Source of the DNA: Nostoc sp. TCL26-01
Lineage (GTDB): Bacteria; Cyanobacteriota; Cyanobacteriia; Cyanobacteriales; Nostocaceae
Direction: 5' to 3'
Length of the DNA: 64,000 nucleotides
NCBI RefSeq assembly: GCF_013393945.1
Contig: NZ_CP040297.1
Span: 1,380,804 to 1,444,803, forward strand
The notes below the pieces were generated by a model that was given only the letters and a program-made list of their open reading frames with translations, was not told the origin of the DNA and did no database searches. Positions 18,078 through 26,670 of this stretch are shown here, one piece after another. Position numbers and translations under genes: made by a program. How positions within the stretch are numbered: position 1 is the first letter of the stretch; the number at the start of each line of letters is the position of its first letter.

Positions 18078-18437
18078 TTCTGTCTTCTAGAGGACTAATT
18101 TTCTACAACTACATCAGTATCAATATGTCATGTAGACAATTAATAAATGTACAGATGACTGAGTATACTTTCTTTTGCTCTCGGATAGATAGCAAGGAAC
18201 AGCCAAACTATTGGCATAAAAGTGCAACCATTATCGCTAACAATGAGTTATGTCAGGTTCAATCACAGTAACCAAAAATTAGGTATTACGGGTTAACCGG
18301 ATTCATGCAAGAGGCATATTAGACATCTGGTAGAAATTAATTCTGCGTTGCCCGAAATGCTTGTAGAGACGTTGCACTGCAACGTCTCTACATTCATTTT
18401 CACCAGATGTGTATTGATGTGGGCATAGAAGTATCAA
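18078..18437. other. 360-bp intergenic region
   Basis: Between two minus-strand genes. It would hold the promoter of the kinase-like gene's operon. The only clear structure is the 29-bp palindrome at 18364-18392. No ORF or RNA gene is recognised. Confidence 0.5.
18364..18392. repeat. 29-bp palindrome GTAGAGACGTTGCA-C-complement, copy 2
   Basis: Same 14-bp arms as the copies at 9166 and 25266, with C instead of T at the centre. It lies 46 bases beyond the stop of the metalloprotease gene. Confidence 0.8.
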
Positions 18438-20177
18438 CTAAGGAATAATAAAGTCCTGACGAGCAATATTATCGATAATTGTGCGATGTTCAGCATTCGC
18501 CGCATTGCGGTAGATAGTGGCAAAATCTGCCATACCAGATTTCATCCCAGTTCTTAAATAAATCCCTGGAACCGCACCGGGGTGAACAAACCACAAATTA
18601 TCTTGTCCATCAGCGCGGGTATCGTGTAAATCCCAGAATGTTGCTGCTACCCATGACTCGTTCCGATTAATGGGATTTTGACAAGCAAAAGTAGGATTTT
18701 CTACAGCAAAATCAAAGCCACCATCAGGAGATGCACCACGGTCAGATTGTGTCCAGAACACCATAAAATTAGCAAAGCCTTCCATCATCGCTAAACCAGG
18801 GGTATAACAGTCACCTAGAGTATGGCTACCACCAGAACCGGGAGGTCTGTTATTGTTCCAGTACTCATAGTTAATTTGGTGAGACAGTTCATGTTGCATC
18901 ACCCCGTTGCGGCTAGCGTGAGATGGAATTAACCAAATATTCCCACCAGTGTTAGCACAACTCCAAGGCACTCCACTACCATTGCCGCAATCATAGGCTG
19001 TATTGGGGAAAACCACTTTAATCGAATCTTTCCTTAATGGATTAATCCCTCCATCCCAGTAAAGTTTAGACCAGAGGTTCATCCCTTCATCATAAATTTC
19101 ACCTAAACCCCGGACTGCACCAGTGGAAGTATTTGCTATCCAACTGCCTTCGTTATGACTTAAGCTGACACTATTTCTTTCTGGCCCTACCCAGCGATAG
19201 GTATCTCCAGCAGAAGTTTGCGGTGTAAAAAAGCGGTTAAAGGCTACATACTGAAACTTGACTTTTCCTGCTTCTTGAGGAAATGACAGATTCCATGTAC
19301 CGTTAGCCTCAATCCAATCTTCTGCTACGTTTACCCAGCTACCACCCTGTTGTCTCCAGGCGCGTACACGCCAACCAAAGGCAGGATGTAATAAATTGTC
19401 CATGCCTCTCCAAGAAAATACCCCATTTGCTTGGACAGTTCCTGCTGCTAGCAAGGTTTTATTTAACTTCTGAGATTTTGGTTGAGGGAAGTCCCTTAAA
19501 ACTGGTTTGCGAATAGTCCGTCGGATAAGATCCGGCTTAACTTTAATAATATTTGGACTTTCTTTGCCACCTGATGATTCTGTGGGAATTTTGAAAATTG
19601 TTTCTCGCTCCATATTCAGCAATTCTTTCATTGCTGGCCTTCTAATATTACCTACAGGAGCGCGAGGTATGGAACCATCATCTTTGTTAACAGAAAATGA
19701 ATCTCCCAAGACTGAATCTCTTTCATCTGGAACTAAAAATAGTTTTTCATAAGTGGATGCTTGATATTTACCATTTTCTACTAAAAAGTAAATATCTACA
19801 GTATGCCGACCAGCGAGTATTCCCTGTTCACTGCGGAGGTTTAAATCAAAGTTAATTTGCCACTTGCCATCTTGAAAAATCCCTCCAGTATAAGTTACAG
19901 TTCTTGACTCGCCAGGCTTTAGCAAGATTCTACCTTCTCCTAAACTAAATGCGTATGACTCGTTTTTGATTGATGGTAGTTCAATTATTAAGGGATATTT
20001 CGTCACATTTTCTAGAAGAAACACTCCTTTAATCTCACGCGCGCTTCCTTCCGGCGCAACTTCACTCTGACGGGTAATTACTCCCAGGGGTTGTTCAGCA
20101 TTAGCCTTAAATGTCATACCTGTGATTAAGGTGCTAGCAAGAGTTAAAGCACAAGCAATTTTTTGGAATTTCATCAT
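18438..20177 (-). CDS. Secreted gluzincin-like zinc metalloprotease
   Basis: 579 residues from the ATG at 20177, chosen because AGGGAAG lies 6-10 bases upstream and a signal peptide begins there (MMKFQKIACALTLASTLITG...ANA). A GTG at 20219 would add 14 residues. The N-terminal half carries beta-rich accessory regions, including a repeat-like FSWRGMDNLLHPAFGWRVRA stretch. The catalytic region has His429-Glu430-Leu-Ser-His433, then Glu466 in LAMMEGFANF 33 residues later. This is the HExxH...E pattern of gluzincins. Several Cys residues fit an extracytoplasmic location. I do not recognise a named family; substrate unknown. Confidence 0.7.
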   Translation of the reverse strand: MMKFQKIACALTLASTLITGMTFKANAEQPLGVITRQSEVAPEGSAREIKGVFLLENVTKYPLIIELPSIKNESYAFSLGEGRILLKPGESRTVTYTGGIFQDGKWQINFDLNLRSEQGILAGRHTVDIYFLVENGKYQASTYEKLFLVPDERDSVLGDSFSVNKDDGSIPRAPVGNIRRPAMKELLNMERETIFKIPTESSGGKESPNIIKVKPDLIRRTIRKPVLRDFPQPKSQKLNKTLLAAGTVQANGVFSWRGMDNLLHPAFGWRVRAWRQQGGSWVNVAEDWIEANGTWNLSFPQEAGKVKFQYVAFNRFFTPQTSAGDTYRWVGPERNSVSLSHNEGSWIANTSTGAVRGLGEIYDEGMNLWSKLYWDGGINPLRKDSIKVVFPNTAYDCGNGSGVPWSCANTGGNIWLIPSHASRNGVMQHELSHQINYEYWNNNRPPGSGGSHTLGDCYTPGLAMMEGFANFMVFWTQSDRGASPDGGFDFAVENPTFACQNPINRNESWVAATFWDLHDTRADGQDNLWFVHPGAVPGIYLRTGMKSGMADFATIYRNAANAEHRTIIDNIARQDFIIP

Positions 20178-20219
20178 TAATAACTTCCCTTTTTCTATTT
20201 TGACAAATGCTATTGTCAC

Positions 20220-20521
20220 TTAGTAAGTAACCAAGCGCGAATGTCTTAATTGATTTATTTGTTTAATGTTGTGATTTTATGCAGTATTCTGAATTTCAGA
20301 ACTTAAATAAATCTTAGGCGAGAATATATTTTAGTATGTGAAATCATGTATAAATATTCACATAAATACAAATATTTATACCAAATAAAATCAGTGGTAC
20401 TTAATCTAGAACTTCTGTCAAAAATAATACTCTTAAAAATTCCGAACACAACTCATAGTCATATCGACTATGATTAAGACAAGAACTTAAATAAACAATC
20501 TCAACTTAAAAGGAGCGAATT
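20220..20521. other. Divergent intergenic region, AT-rich
   Basis: About 300 bases between the metalloprotease and the glyoxalase-fold gene. Apart from the palindrome at 20454-20472 nothing stands out. Confidence 0.5.
20454..20472. promoter_or_regulatory. Palindrome CATAGTC-N5-GACTATG upstream of the VOC gene
   Basis: Perfect 7-bp arms with a 5-base spacer, about 50 bases before the VOC start codon. The geometry fits a dimeric repressor or activator operator. No regulator is assigned. Confidence 0.5.
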
Positions 20522-20920
20522 ATGAACTTTACTCGCTTTGAACATCTCAACGTTGCTTGTCAAGATATTGATGCAACTCAGCAGTTTTACCAAACTCTAT
20601 TTCCTGATTGGTATGTACGCGCTCAAGGAAAATCAGATAATGGCGATCGCTGGATACATTTTGGCAATCATCAATTCTATATATCCTTGAATGATTATGC
20701 TGGGCAAAAGCGCTTACAGCAACCCTACGAAGGGATTGGGATTAATCACGTCGGCTTTGTGATTGCAGATGGGGAAGCGATGAAACAATGGCTGGAGAAA
20801 CAAGGGATTGAATATTACACGATGACAGCACCAGAAACCAAGCACAGAATTTATGTCAATGATCCTGATGGGAATGAAATTGAGTTAGTTGAGTATCAGC
20901 CTGATTATGCACTCAAATGA
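20522..20920 (+). CDS. VOC superfamily (glyoxalase/bleomycin-resistance fold) protein
   Basis: 132 residues with the paired beta-alpha-beta-beta-beta pattern: RFEHLNVACQDIDATQQFYQ and INHVGFVIADGEAMKQWLEK. Candidate metal ligands are His8, His76 and Glu121 (GNEIELVEY), so a metal-dependent enzyme is likely. The substrate cannot be read from sequence. The start is supported by AAAGGAGCG 6-13 bases before the ATG. A perfect palindrome upstream suggests regulation. It stands alone, convergent with the second xisH-xisI pair. Confidence 0.85.
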   Translation: MNFTRFEHLNVACQDIDATQQFYQTLFPDWYVRAQGKSDNGDRWIHFGNHQFYISLNDYAGQKRLQQPYEGIGINHVGFVIADGEAMKQWLEKQGIEYYTMTAPETKHRIYVNDPDGNEIELVEYQPDYALK

Positions 20921-20951
20921 TTGACATAATCAAACAAATGTCTTGATGTTT

Positions 20952-21353
20952 CTATGTAATGGCGAACTCAGTTAAGGCCCTTTTACTAGGGTGATGGAAA
21001 CCCAAAATAATATCAGTTTTGGGGATACCTGCTGCTAACAGAGCATCAACAATCTCTAAGTTGGTGTTGTCTTCTTCCACCCAGATTTTACCGTTTTGAA
21101 TCTGGAGGTATAAGATAATGTGCTGCACTCGTCTTTTACTATCCCAGCCGCAACGCAACCACAGGTATTGATCGCGTTGATCGTCTAAAATTAGGCGATC
21201 GCTTACGTTAGGTAAAACGCCATCAGTTACACTGGATGGAATACCATCGCTAATTTTAGTTTGTTTCGTGTTGGCGGGTTGAGAATTAGCCAAGTCATAG
21301 TATTTTTTAATAGTTTCTTGAACTATATAACGATATTGGGTTAAAGTATCCAT
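20952..21353 (-). CDS. xisI: XisI-like protein, second pair
   Basis: 133 residues of the XisI family, with a variable insertion after the N-terminal helix (about residues 22-52, rich in Thr/Ser/Asp) that the first copy lacks. Conserved blocks: DQRDQYLWLRCGWDSKRRVQ, KIWVEEDNTNLEIVDALLAA then GIPKTDIILGFHHPSKR. Overlaps xisH by 13 bases, the same overlap as in the pair at 9353-10089. The sequence divergence between the two pairs suggests separate acquisition rather than recent duplication. Confidence 0.87.
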   Translation of the reverse strand: MDTLTQYRYIVQETIKKYYDLANSQPANTKQTKISDGIPSSVTDGVLPNVSDRLILDDQRDQYLWLRCGWDSKRRVQHIILYLQIQNGKIWVEEDNTNLEIVDALLAAGIPKTDIILGFHHPSKRALTEFAIT

Positions 21354-21757
21354 TGCACGATTTGCTCCTGTTGGATATCTACGATAACTAATTGCAGATT
21401 ATTTTGGCGGGTAATGAGTTGAACTGATGGACGTTGAAAAAAGTTTAAATAAACAATGTCGTCAATTGCTAGGTACAAATTATATTCAGGTTCGCTGACT
21501 TGGATGAGGTTGCGATAGACGATGTACTGTCCAAGGGCATTGTGAAAATCATACATTTGAGATTTACCCACAAAGCTTTTGATTTCTACAACAATTTTCT
21601 GCCCCTGGCGTTGTGCTGCGATTGGTTTTTCTGCGGCTAAGTCAGCATACAGTTCAGCATCTTCATATTTAATTATGTAAGGATCAGCAATTATTAGCCA
21701 TCCATCTTTAATCAAAGCATTTTTTACAGCATCGTGATAAAGGTCTTTGGCAGGCAT
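21341..21757 (-). CDS. xisH: XisH-like PD-(D/E)XK nuclease-fold protein, second pair
   Basis: 138 residues. Candidate catalytic set Asp39 and E58-I59-K60 (VVEIKSFVG), followed by the XisH signature SQMYDFHNALGQYIVYRNLI. The N-terminus AKDLYHDAVKNALIKDGWLI matches the first copy's ARDLFHNIVKSALQKDGWIV. First gene of the pair. No fdxN-type element or recombinase adjoins it. Confidence 0.87.
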   Translation of the reverse strand: MPAKDLYHDAVKNALIKDGWLIIADPYIIKYEDAELYADLAAEKPIAAQRQGQKIVVEIKSFVGKSQMYDFHNALGQYIVYRNLIQVSEPEYNLYLAIDDIVYLNFFQRPSVQLITRQNNLQLVIVDIQQEQIVQWIL

Positions 21758-21861
21758 GAAGTTGTATTTTGAGGTGTGAAGTTAGCTCTTACGAGCTTGT
21801 CATATTAGGGTCTGGGATCAGAAAACCTGCACCCTAAAATCCTGAATCAAAAATTCTATTC

Positions 21862-21891
21862 CGATATATCGTAATATATCACGATATATCG
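21862..21891. promoter_or_regulatory. Phased CGATATATCG operator in front of padR
   Basis: The 10-bp palindrome CGATATATCG occurs at 21862-21871 and 21882-21891, with a related TAATATATCA exactly between, so three units are spaced by 10 bp (one helical turn). It ends 32 bases before the start codon. Autoregulation by the PadR protein is the simplest reading (inference). Confidence 0.65.
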
Positions 21892-21923
21892 TATAGTAGA
21901 AGAAATAGATTCAGGACTTACTT

Positions 21924-22550
21924 ATGTTTAAACACTTTCGTCCACGCTTTTTCACACCTGCATGGGTAGGCGTTAGCCCAGACGAGCGATTAATGTTCAA
22001 TCATCACTTTCAGCATGGTCGGCATCGTGGTAGAGATCATGGTAGAGACTGGGGTGATGAGATGTTTGGGCGTGGTTGGGGAGAGGAATATCGCACTCGC
22101 CGGGGTGATATCAAATTCCTGTTGTTGGAATTGTTATCCGAGCATCCCAGTCATGGCTATGATTTAATCAAAGCTATGGAAGTCCGCTATGGTGGTTTTC
22201 GTCGCCTCAGTCCCGGCTCGGTTTATCCCACCCTGCAAATGTTGGAGGATGGAGGCTATCTGACGAGTCAAGCTGAAGGTGGTAAACGGATTTACACCAT
22301 TACAGATGAGGGTAGAAAACTCTTGTCTGGGCGTGTCCAACAAGAAGATTTAGATTCCCCTGGGGATGCTTTTAAAAACTTTGTCAAAGGTAAACCCCAG
22401 CAGTTGATGGAGTTGCGGAATGCGGCGGGAGAGTTAGCCGTTGCAGTCATGCAAGTTGCGCGTAGTGGCAATGTAGAACGAATGCAACGAGTCCGGGAAC
22501 TACTAGAACAGGTGAAACGAGAAATTTACACAATACTGGCAGAAAAATAG
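21924..22550 (+). CDS. PadR family regulator with His-rich N-terminal extension
   Basis: 208 residues. The PadR winged helix lies at about 60-140 (IKFLLLELLSEHPSHGYDLI, then GGFRRLSPGSVYPTLQMLED and IYTITDEGRKLL), followed by the C-terminal dimerisation helices. About 55 residues precede it, rich in His, Arg, Gly and Asp (FNHHFQHGRHRGRDHGRDWG). This resembles the metal-binding N-terminal extension of E. coli YqjI/NfeR, a nickel/iron-responsive PadR protein. The ferredoxin-like gene follows 14 bases later, so both are probably one operon. A phased palindromic operator precedes the gene. Confidence 0.87.
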   Translation: MFKHFRPRFFTPAWVGVSPDERLMFNHHFQHGRHRGRDHGRDWGDEMFGRGWGEEYRTRRGDIKFLLLELLSEHPSHGYDLIKAMEVRYGGFRRLSPGSVYPTLQMLEDGGYLTSQAEGGKRIYTITDEGRKLLSGRVQQEDLDSPGDAFKNFVKGKPQQLMELRNAAGELAVAVMQVARSGNVERMQRVRELLEQVKREIYTILAEK

Positions 22551-22564
22551 CTAGGAACTCGTAA

Positions 22565-22987
22565 ATGAAGAAGCTGATTAAGCGGATAAAAGCATTTATC
22601 AAGCGTATCTTGAGAAAGTTTTCATCCCCATCTCCCTTACCTCAGACTATCAATGCTCACCCGCCATCAGTGGCTCCCTTGCCAACTGTCTCTCCTCGCT
22701 GGGAATCTGGTTTAGTACTTGTGTGTTCCCAGTGCGGACAAGAGCATTCGACTAGAACGGCTAGAAGTGCTTCAGAATCAGAAGATTTACTAAATTGGTT
22801 AAAATCTCAGCTGAAATTTGATGGATTGTGGGGTGAATTTCGCGTGGTTAGCACTGGTTGTTTGGGAGTTTGTCCCCAGAAAGGTGTGACTGTAGTGCTT
22901 GTTAGCAAAGCCAATGGCAAGAGTGAGTGCTTAATTGTCGATCCCAACAGCGATCGCTCTACTCTTTATTCATATATTAAAGAGTGA
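22565..22987 (+). CDS. Thioredoxin-like [2Fe-2S] ferredoxin domain protein
   Basis: 140 residues. A basic N-terminus (KKLIKRIKAFIKRILRKF) and a Pro/Ser linker precede a thioredoxin-like ferredoxin domain from about residue 55. The four expected cysteines are visible in VCSQCGQEH and in STGCLGVCPQKG, the C-x2-C and C-x3-C arrangement. This type of (2Fe-2S) protein often carries electrons or binds metal in regulatory roles. It lies 14 bases behind the His-rich PadR gene and probably shares its promoter. Partner enzymes are unknown. Confidence 0.8.
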   Translation: MKKLIKRIKAFIKRILRKFSSPSPLPQTINAHPPSVAPLPTVSPRWESGLVLVCSQCGQEHSTRTARSASESEDLLNWLKSQLKFDGLWGEFRVVSTGCLGVCPQKGVTVVLVSKANGKSECLIVDPNSDRSTLYSYIKE

Positions 22988-23100
22988 GAGAGTGCTGAGT
23001 GAGGGAGTGCTGAGTGAGAGAGTTCTGACTATTGGCCAATGACTAATGACCATTGACCATTGACTAATGACCATTGACTAATGACTATTGACCATCGACT
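22985..23100. repeat. Heptamer-type tandem repeats (GAGTG and TGACYAW arrays)
   Basis: 22985-23024 is built from GAGTGAG/GGAGTGC/TGAGTGA variants. 23026-23100 is a run of TGACTAA, TGACCAT, TGACTAT heptamers. This is the STRR class of heterocystous cyanobacteria. The array reaches into the 3' end of the minus-strand gene that stops at 23085. Confidence 0.85.
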
Positions 23101-23630
23101 AACCGCAGATATGGACACTTTGAGAGAAACCCTGATGCTTTATTGTGAGCATCTGGATCATCTAGATGATTTGGTGTAGGTCGGATAGTACCAGCAAATA
23201 GATCATCTAAACCGTAAGGGGTGAAAAATTCCCATTCTCCATTGGCATCTAACCTTACACCGACAGCAGTAGCCGTGTGTAACCAATCTTTAATTCCATC
23301 TTCTGTACTGGTGTAGAGACGTTTACCAGCACGCCATCGAGCGAAACTGGCTTGATTTTTCACATCAAATTGGTGCTGGGGAAATTGTTCTGTGAGGCTG
23401 GTTTTAGCTAGCAATTCTTGAGAACGGTTTCCCGCTTCATCAAAAAAGGCGATATCAAAATCTTTGATGAATAACTGACACTCGTTACCAAAGATGGAAT
23501 GCCAAACGGTGTTGCGGACTGCACCCCCAGCTAACCACCAGTCAGGGAGATGGAGTTTAGCGATCGCAGGTAATACTTGATCAACAGGTGTATCAGCCAA
23601 AATCATCTGTAAGCGAGTGTTGCCATTCAT
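23085..23630 (-). CDS. DUF925 nucleotidyltransferase family protein
   Basis: 181 residues from the ATG at 23630; a longer frame to 23684 has an unlikely Cys/Arg-rich start. Family blocks: the GG motif in WWLAGGAVRNTVWHSIFG, then IKDFDIAFFDEAGN with the Asp-x-Asp metal pair expected for nucleotidyltransferases, DVKNQASFARWRAG, and ATAVGVRLDANGEWEFFTPY then GLDDLFAGTIRPTP. The last residues, VDGQ and stop, are encoded by heptameric tandem repeat DNA. Substrate unknown. Confidence 0.85.
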   Translation of the reverse strand: MNGNTRLQMILADTPVDQVLPAIAKLHLPDWWLAGGAVRNTVWHSIFGNECQLFIKDFDIAFFDEAGNRSQELLAKTSLTEQFPQHQFDVKNQASFARWRAGKRLYTSTEDGIKDWLHTATAVGVRLDANGEWEFFTPYGLDDLFAGTIRPTPNHLDDPDAHNKASGFLSKCPYLRLVDGQ

Positions 23631-23776
23631 CTTTTGCCAGGTTAAGATACAGCGTCTCAGAAATACTGTACACTGCAACAACAAGAGACAATCACAAAAA
23701 TATTTTGACTAATAACCAATGACTCATTTAAACACTTAGACGTGGCAGTGCTACGTCTCTAAATTATATTTTGGAG

Positions 23777-23870
23777 GTGTCTAATGACTAATGACCAATG
23801 ACCATTGACTAATGACTATTGACCAATGACCAATGACCAATGACTAATGACTAATGACCATTAACTAATT
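23777..23870. repeat. TGACYAW heptamer array upstream of serC
   Basis: About 12 consecutive heptamers (TGACTAA, TGACCAA, TGACCAT, TGACTAT). Preceded at 23736-23760 by a degenerate copy of the GAGACGT palindrome. The array ends about 70 bases before the serC start. Confidence 0.85.
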
Positions 23871-23940
23871 TTGCCCCGTTTATCCTGTAATCTAGTATCT
23901 ACATTATTACTACTTATACCTCCTGCAACCTCCTGCAACC

Positions 23941-25119
23941 ATGTCAGAGTATCTTGCTCCTCCAACAACTAAGCCTAACAATGCTCGTTTCTCCTCTGGC
24001 CCCTGTGCCAAGCGGCCTGGCTGGTCTGTGTCGCATCTACAAAACGCTTGTGTGGGTCGTTCTCATCGGTCTGAAGATGGTAAAGCTAAACTATCAGAAG
24101 TCATAGAGCGTTCTCAAAAAATTCTGGATATTCCCGCAGATTATCGTTTGGGTATTGTCCCGGCTTCTGATACTGGTGCTGTGGAAATGGCGTTGTGGTC
24201 GCTACTAGGACAAAGACCTTTAGATATCTTAGCTTGGGAAAGTTTTGGTCAAGAATGGGTCAAAGATGTTGTAGATGAGTTGAAGTTACCGGATGTGCGG
24301 TTACTGAAAGCACCTTATGGTAGCTTGCCAAATTTGGATGAAGTTGATTTTAGCCATGATGTAGTGTTTTTGTGGAATGGTACAACATCTGGCGTGAGAG
24401 TGCCGAATGGTGATTGGATTAAGAGCGATCGCCAAGGTTTAACTATCTGTGATGCTACATCTGCTGTGTTTGCAATGGATATCCCTTGGGACAAAATTGA
24501 TGTTCTCACCTACTCTTGGCAAAAGGTATTGGGTGGAGAAGCACAGCATGGTGTTGTCGTCCTCTCACCCCGCGCCGTGGAAAGGCTGGAAACCTATCAA
24601 CCAGCTTGGCCGATCCCAAAAATTTTCCGTCTGTCACAAAAAGGTAAACTCATTGAGGGCATTTTTAAAGGCGATACCATCAATACACCATCAATGTTGT
24701 GTGTAGAAGATGCTCTTGATGCTTTGGTTTGGGCAGAAAGTATTGGAGGATTGGCTGGTTTAATTAGTCGGAGTGAGGCTAATTTATCAGCGATCGCTAA
24801 ATGGGTTAAACAAAGCAACTGGGCAGGTTTTTTAGCAGAAACTCCAGAAACTCGTTCTTGCACTTCCATTTGCTTAAAAATTGTCGATGCTGCTTTTACT
24901 GAGTTGAGTGCAGAAGATCAAGCGAAATTTACCAAGAAACTAGCCAAACTGCTAGAAAAACAACAAGTAGCCTACGACATCGCACCTTACCGGGCTGCAC
25001 CCCCTGGACTGCGGATTTGGGGAGGCGCTACAGTTGAAACCGCAGATATTGAAGCCTTACTTCCTTGGTTAGATTGGGCTTATGCAACAGTCAAAACTGA
25101 GTTTGTGCCTGTAGCTTAA
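23941..25119 (+). CDS. serC: Phosphoserine aminotransferase
   Basis: 392 residues, fold-type I PLP aminotransferase. It converts 3-phosphohydroxypyruvate and glutamate to O-phosphoserine in serine synthesis. Seen: N-terminal [13 protein letters not shown], the cofactor-binding [19 protein letters not shown] region, Asp in [13 protein letters not shown], and the Schiff-base Lys195 in [10 protein letters not shown]. The C-terminal [13 protein letters not shown] motif is typical of the alternative (Methanosarcina/alpha-proteobacterial) SerC branch. The reading frame begins right after a repeat-rich upstream region. Confidence 0.9.
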   Translation: MSEYLAPPTTKPNNARFSSGPCAKRPGWSVSHLQNACVGRSHRSEDGKAKLSEVIERSQKILDIPADYRLGIVPASDTGAVEMALWSLLGQRPLDILAWESFGQEWVKDVVDELKLPDVRLLKAPYGSLPNLDEVDFSHDVVFLWNGTTSGVRVPNGDWIKSDRQGLTICDATSAVFAMDIPWDKIDVLTYSWQKVLGGEAQHGVVVLSPRAVERLETYQPAWPIPKIFRLSQKGKLIEGIFKGDTINTPSMLCVEDALDALVWAESIGGLAGLISRSEANLSAIAKWVKQSNWAGFLAETPETRSCTSICLKIVDAAFTELSAEDQAKFTKKLAKLLEKQQVAYDIAPYRAAPPGLRIWGGATVETADIEALLPWLDWAYATVKTEFVPVA

Positions 25120-25265
25120 AATAATTCGCAATTAAAATCTGAAAGTGTTGAGTGCTGAGTCAAAGTTACTAAACTCGCTCTTGGCGTTGCGGTTGAGGGA
25201 GAGGTCAAAAAAGACTTGTCTAACTCCTAATACCAATTTCCAGTAAATATGAAAGAGATTTTTAT

Positions 25266-25294
25266 GTAGAGACGTTGCATTGCAACGTCTCTAC
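25266..25294. repeat. 29-bp palindrome GTAGAGACGTTGCA-T-complement, copy 3
   Basis: Identical to the copy at 9166-9194, and identical beyond it for ATAATTTATGTGTAT. The conserved unit is therefore longer than the palindrome and extends to one side. Confidence 0.8.
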
Positions 25295-25335
25295 ATAATT
25301 TATGTGTATGATAAAGATATTTGCGACACATAGTA

Positions 25336-25430
25336 ATACCAATTCAAAATTCAAAATTCAAAATTAAGAATCCAGACAGGACAATGTTTTGGGGATGTGT
25401 ATCTGTCGCATTCTTTATTCAAATTGGTAT
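25336..25430. repeat. 95-bp ATACCAATTC element, copy 1
   Basis: Begins ATACCAATTCAAAATTC and ends with TTCAAATTGGTAT, i.e. inverted ends. The left part contains three AAAATTC units and AATTAAGAA, as in the copies at 35840-35935 and 60152-60247. The interior differs. Likely a small non-autonomous mobile repeat. Confidence 0.75.
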
Positions 25431-25821
25431 AAGTTAAGTTGAAGAACGTGGGCGTAGCCTTCTCGAAGAGTTACCCAACGCCAAAAGCCTTGCGATTGTT
25501 GAGATTTGCTTTGTTCAATCCAAGCTATGCCTAATGCACTACTTAAGCTTTGCCACCCGACTACAATTATCTTCCACTGAACCGTATTGAATGATAGTTA
25601 TCCAAATTTGATATTTAGCAAATTCTGTATCTTATTGCCAGATTTTTTGGTGAATTAAGCACATAATATAAGCACTTAATATCCTTAACTGATTTGGAGT
25701 ATTATTTTGCGAGAAACTGCGTAAATATCACTTTGACACGTCTATACATAAAATACTCTTTTTGTATAGTAAGTAACTTCTTAAAGTTAGGATATCTTCA
25801 CATATTTAAGTTGGAAGACAA

Positions 25822-26625
25822 ATGGAAATTTCTTATCACCACATTAATTACCCACTTCGTCCTCCTTCTACTCTCAAAGATTTTCCCATTCTGGAGACTG
25901 ATAAGTATATCCTCAAACTTGCTGCGACTAAAGAAGAGTTAAAATCTATTTTTCGCTTACGGTTTGAAGTTTTTAACTTAGAATTAGGTTTGGGATTTTC
26001 TAGCTCTAAATTAACGCAAATGGATCAAGATGAGTTTGATGCCGTGTGTCATCATTTGATGTTAATTTCTAAACTCAGTGGCAAAACTATCGGCACATAT
26101 AGAATGCAAACCTATAAAATGGCTTCTCAAGGGTTAGGCTTTGATGCAGCTGACATATTTAATCTCAGGACTATTCCTGATGCTGTATTACAAGCATCTG
26201 TGGAAGTGGGACGTGCTTGTATTGCTAAAGAATATCGCAGCATTCAAACACTTTTATTATTGTGGGAAGGTTTAGCTAATTATCTGATTTGGAGTTGTAG
26301 TAAATACTTTTTTGGCTGCGCTTCTTTACTCACACAATGTTCTTGGGAAGCAGCTTGTGCTTATGATTATTTTCAACAAAATGATTTAATCCATCAAAAT
26401 ATTTTAGTCTATCCTCATTCACAGTATTCTCTAGATATATCTCAAGAATTACCAGATTTATGTCATGTGGAAATTCCCAAGATTTTACAAGCATATTTAA
26501 ATATTGGAGCAAAAATTTGTAGTTTGCCCGCCATTGATCGCCAATTTAAAACCATTGATTTTTTAACAATATCTAATATTCAAGAATTTACTAGATGGTA
26601 CTATCCTAATTGCTTGAAAAAATAA
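25822..26625 (+). CDS. GNAT-type N-acyltransferase (OlsB/autoinducer-synthase-like)
   Basis: 267 residues. The pattern IFRLRFEVFNLELGLGFSSS, DEFDAVCHHLMLISKLSGKT, IGTYRMQTY and VEVGRACIAKEYRS matches the OlsB/PEP-CTERM-associated GNAT acyltransferases, which use acyl-ACP or acyl-CoA to N-acylate amino-acid or amine substrates. The conserved Arg and Glu positions (RLRFEVF; EVGRACI) are present. The C-terminal half has several Cys and an aromatic-rich stretch. It sits 45 bases before the GT-C gene pair on the same strand; a shared role in lipid or envelope modification is possible but inferred. Confidence 0.72.
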   Translation: MEISYHHINYPLRPPSTLKDFPILETDKYILKLAATKEELKSIFRLRFEVFNLELGLGFSSSKLTQMDQDEFDAVCHHLMLISKLSGKTIGTYRMQTYKMASQGLGFDAADIFNLRTIPDAVLQASVEVGRACIAKEYRSIQTLLLLWEGLANYLIWSCSKYFFGCASLLTQCSWEAACAYDYFQQNDLIHQNILVYPHSQYSLDISQELPDLCHVEIPKILQAYLNIGAKICSLPAIDRQFKTIDFLTISNIQEFTRWYYPNCLKK

Positions 26626-26670
26626 ACAATATTTTGTTACAAATACTTTGATAAATTGAGAAATTGAGTT

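Larger units (their letters stand above)
25120..25821. other. 700-bp repeat-containing intergenic region
   Basis: Contains a 29-bp palindrome (25266-25294) and a 95-bp ATACCAATTC element (25336-25430). The remaining 390 bases are AT-rich, with no ORF I can support. A 82-codon frame near 25694 overlaps the next gene and is not convincing. Confidence 0.6.

Noticed and set aside
23026..23870. Regularly repeated blocks that could be mistaken for CRISPR arrays
   Set aside because: The repeat unit is 7 bases and contiguous with no unique spacers, and no cas genes are near. These are heptameric tandem repeats.
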